NCBI RefSeq assembly: GCF_014109825.1
Contig: NZ_CP059576.1
Coordinates: 3,269,501-3,333,500, forward strand
From: Legionella sp. PC997
GTDB lineage: Bacteria > Pseudomonadota > Gammaproteobacteria > Legionellales > Legionellaceae
Length of the DNA stretch: 64,000 nucleotides
Direction of reading: 5' to 3'
The notes beneath the pieces are model-generated. The model was not told the DNA's origin. It worked only from the letters and a program-made list of their open reading frames with translations, and made no database searches. Positions 62,775 through 64,000 of the stretch are shown here, piece by piece (the first letter of the stretch is position 1; each line of letters begins with the position of its first letter). A program made the position numbers and the translations under genes.

Positions 62775-63425
62775 TTAAATACCACATAGAGTGTTGCTGG
62801 GTACGTCCTTTTCAAGCATCAGCTCCACATTAGGATAGCTAGTTAGGAAATTTATACCTGCATCAATCTCACTCAGTTGTTTATCCCCTATAAATCGTGC
62901 ATCTACATAAACACTATAGGTAGCAATGGATAAAACGAGTGCCGACAAGAGGGTCATTCCTATTCCTAAAAGAGCAATACCTAAGGGGCCAGTTACTGCA
63001 GCAGCCCCAAATAAAACAACACCCAGAGCAGCTGCCGAAGTCACAATTGAATTCGCGAACACGTTGCATCCAGAAAAACACTTTTCTAGATTCTTATGTT
63101 CTTCAACCTCATCTTTTAATAATGAAAATTTATTGTTCAATACATTAAAATGCTGACTTCCATCGAAGGAAGGATTGGATATTGCTTCTTTAATCACCTC
63201 CTGAATGAGTTTATCCATCGAGTCAATTTGTTGAGCCTCGGTAACTTTTTTTAACTCCTCAAGACTTGATATCATGCGAGAAGCTTGCTTCTTTAAGTTC
63301 AATAAAGCTTTGTATCGAGTTAGTTCCCAATTCAAAGTATCGGTGTCATCAAGCTTGTCTTGAATTGCTTTTTCAAGGGTTGTCGGAAAAAAACGCGGAA
63401 AATATATTTTGGAATAAAAAATCAT
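62775..63425 (-). CDS. helical membrane protein of unknown function
   Basis: A 216-residue protein. The N-terminal 130 residues are helical and hydrophilic; a hydrophobic Ala/Gly/Leu-rich region at about 125-170 can form two transmembrane helices in hairpin; about 45 residues follow. Helical proteins with a C-terminal membrane hairpin are common among Legionella effector candidates, but no family was recognised with confidence. It ends in LCGI, which is not a CaaX box because the cysteine is third from the end. Confidence 0.65.
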   Translation of the reverse strand: MIFYSKIYFPRFFPTTLEKAIQDKLDDTDTLNWELTRYKALLNLKKQASRMISSLEELKKVTEAQQIDSMDKLIQEVIKEAISNPSFDGSQHFNVLNNKFSLLKDEVEEHKNLEKCFSGCNVFANSIVTSAAALGVVLFGAAAVTGPLGIALLGIGMTLLSALVLSIATYSVYVDARFIGDKQLSEIDAGINFLTSYPNVELMLEKDVPSNTLCGI

Positions 63426-63616
63426 AATTTAATTAGATGATTAACATTTTGGCATTATAAAAACTTAATGTGAGTTTTCAAGTATAATTAACTTAACCTC
63501 TCCGGAAACTCCGGTTTTCATTTTCCAGATGATTTGCAAAATACTCTGTTGGCCTTTAGCACGGAAAATGCACCCTGTAACCCAGGAATTTGCGTGAAAG
63601 CCCAGGTTACGTCCAA

Positions 63617-64000
63617 TCAAGGTAAGGCAAAATGCCAATTCATGGCTTTAGACAAGCCTTCAAGCATGATTTCGCCACGAATACTGTTGCCCTTAGCATT
63701 TACTCGCGGACTTAATACTACAATCCCAGCTTTCCCAGGAACAACCGCAATGGTATAGCCCGATACCCCGCTTTTAGCCGGCATTCCAGTTTTAACCATA
63801 TGGGTTCCTGTCTCATCATAGAGTCCACACGTTGCCATAATTGCCAAAGTAATTTTAGCGGTTTCGGTGGAAATGATTTGCTCCCCGTTGTCAGGATTTC
63901 GTCCTGCATTGGCTAATAGAGTAGGTAGAAAAAGCATCTGCTCTAACTTAGCTTCATAGGAACATAGGGCAAAATATAAATCCAAAGTTTCATGAACATC
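63617..64000 (-). CDS. glsA: glutaminase A, 3' part (runs off the window)
   Basis: The last 127 residues of a glutaminase of the beta-lactamase-like fold, which converts L-glutamine to L-glutamate and ammonia. Family landmarks are DLYFALCS, the METATxGLYDETG-like MATCGLYDETG, the KTGMPAKSGVSG block, AVVPGKAGIVVLSPRV and GNSIRGEIMLEGLS near the end. The frame is open to the window edge, so the gene begins beyond 64000; the catalytic Ser-x-x-Lys should lie there. The 190 bases between it and the membrane-protein gene hold no recognised gene. Confidence 0.9.
   Translation of the reverse strand, partial: DVHETLDLYFALCSYEAKLEQMLFLPTLLANAGRNPDNGEQIISTETAKITLAIMATCGLYDETGTHMVKTGMPAKSGVSGYTIAVVPGKAGIVVLSPRVNAKGNSIRGEIMLEGLSKAMNWHFALP

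Noticed and set aside
62775-62786. LCGI end of the membrane protein as a CaaX box
   Set aside because: The cysteine is third from the end, not fourth, so the motif does not fit.
1-64000. CRISPR arrays, tRNA genes and insertion sequences
   Set aside because: None was seen on reading both strands; no direct-repeat array, cloverleaf or transposase was recognised, though small remnants could be missed by eye.

Overview
The window is AT-rich DNA that looks like a Legionella-type genome. The evidence is a WipA/WipB-like phosphoesterase, four F-box proteins, a Rab-like domain, pentapeptide and ankyrin-like repeat proteins, and two Rsm-type small RNAs preceded by boxes matching the Legionella LetA site. 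No organism name is given; this is inferred from gene content. No IS element, CRISPR array, tRNA or rRNA was seen.

Layout. 1-10.7 kb: a WipA-like phosphoesterase, a secreted catalase-like protein, a class A beta-lactamase, an FAD monooxygenase, a YeeZ-like epimerase, an MltA-like/amidase murein operon, a Bcr/CflA-type MFS transporter and a secreted protein. 11.0-12.0 kb: a TPP riboswitch, a SemiSWEET protein and thiamine pyrophosphokinase; the riboswitch P1 helix overlaps the GTG start. 12-20.4 kb: accessory genes, including a macrodomain-type ADP-ribose glycohydrolase, an ankyrin-like protein of 1114 residues, a small HTH protein and the first Rsm-like sRNA.

20.5-41.8 kb: a type VI secretion locus. 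A leftward operon encodes DUF2169-pentapeptide, pentapeptide, DUF3540 and PAAR-like DUF4150 proteins. Rightward lie vgrG, then tssB-C-hcp-E-F-G, then tssJ-K-L-M-A. All core parts are present except the ClpV (TssH) ATPase, and TssM has lost the usual Walker A glycine loop. The two arms diverge around an operator-like palindrome.

42.1-47.8 kb: two tandem paralogues that combine an F-box, pentapeptide repeats and a C-terminal CaaX box (CVLM and CVLT). This resembles the logic of the host-farnesylated F-box effector AnkB, here joined to the end of the T6SS locus. 47.9-59.4 kb: YjbQ, a VWA protein, a spermidine-synthase-like protein whose ribosome site is buried in a hairpin, a lipoprotein, the second Rsm-like sRNA, a coiled-coil protein with an HAD-like start, an acetolactate-synthase-like/aldehyde dehydrogenase operon, a glutamine amidotransferase, an EamA protein and an HAD phosphatase. 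59.4-64 kb: two divergent F-box genes, one fused to a Rab-like pseudo-GTPase, then a transglutaminase-like Cys-His-Asp protein, a membrane protein and the 3' part of glutaminase.

Strongest points for follow-up: the F-box/pentapeptide/CaaX pair beside a ClpV-less T6SS, the F-box/Rab-like fusion, the paired Rsm sRNAs with matching LetA-box-to-promoter spacing, and the riboswitch-controlled SemiSWEET as a probable thiamine (or precursor) carrier.
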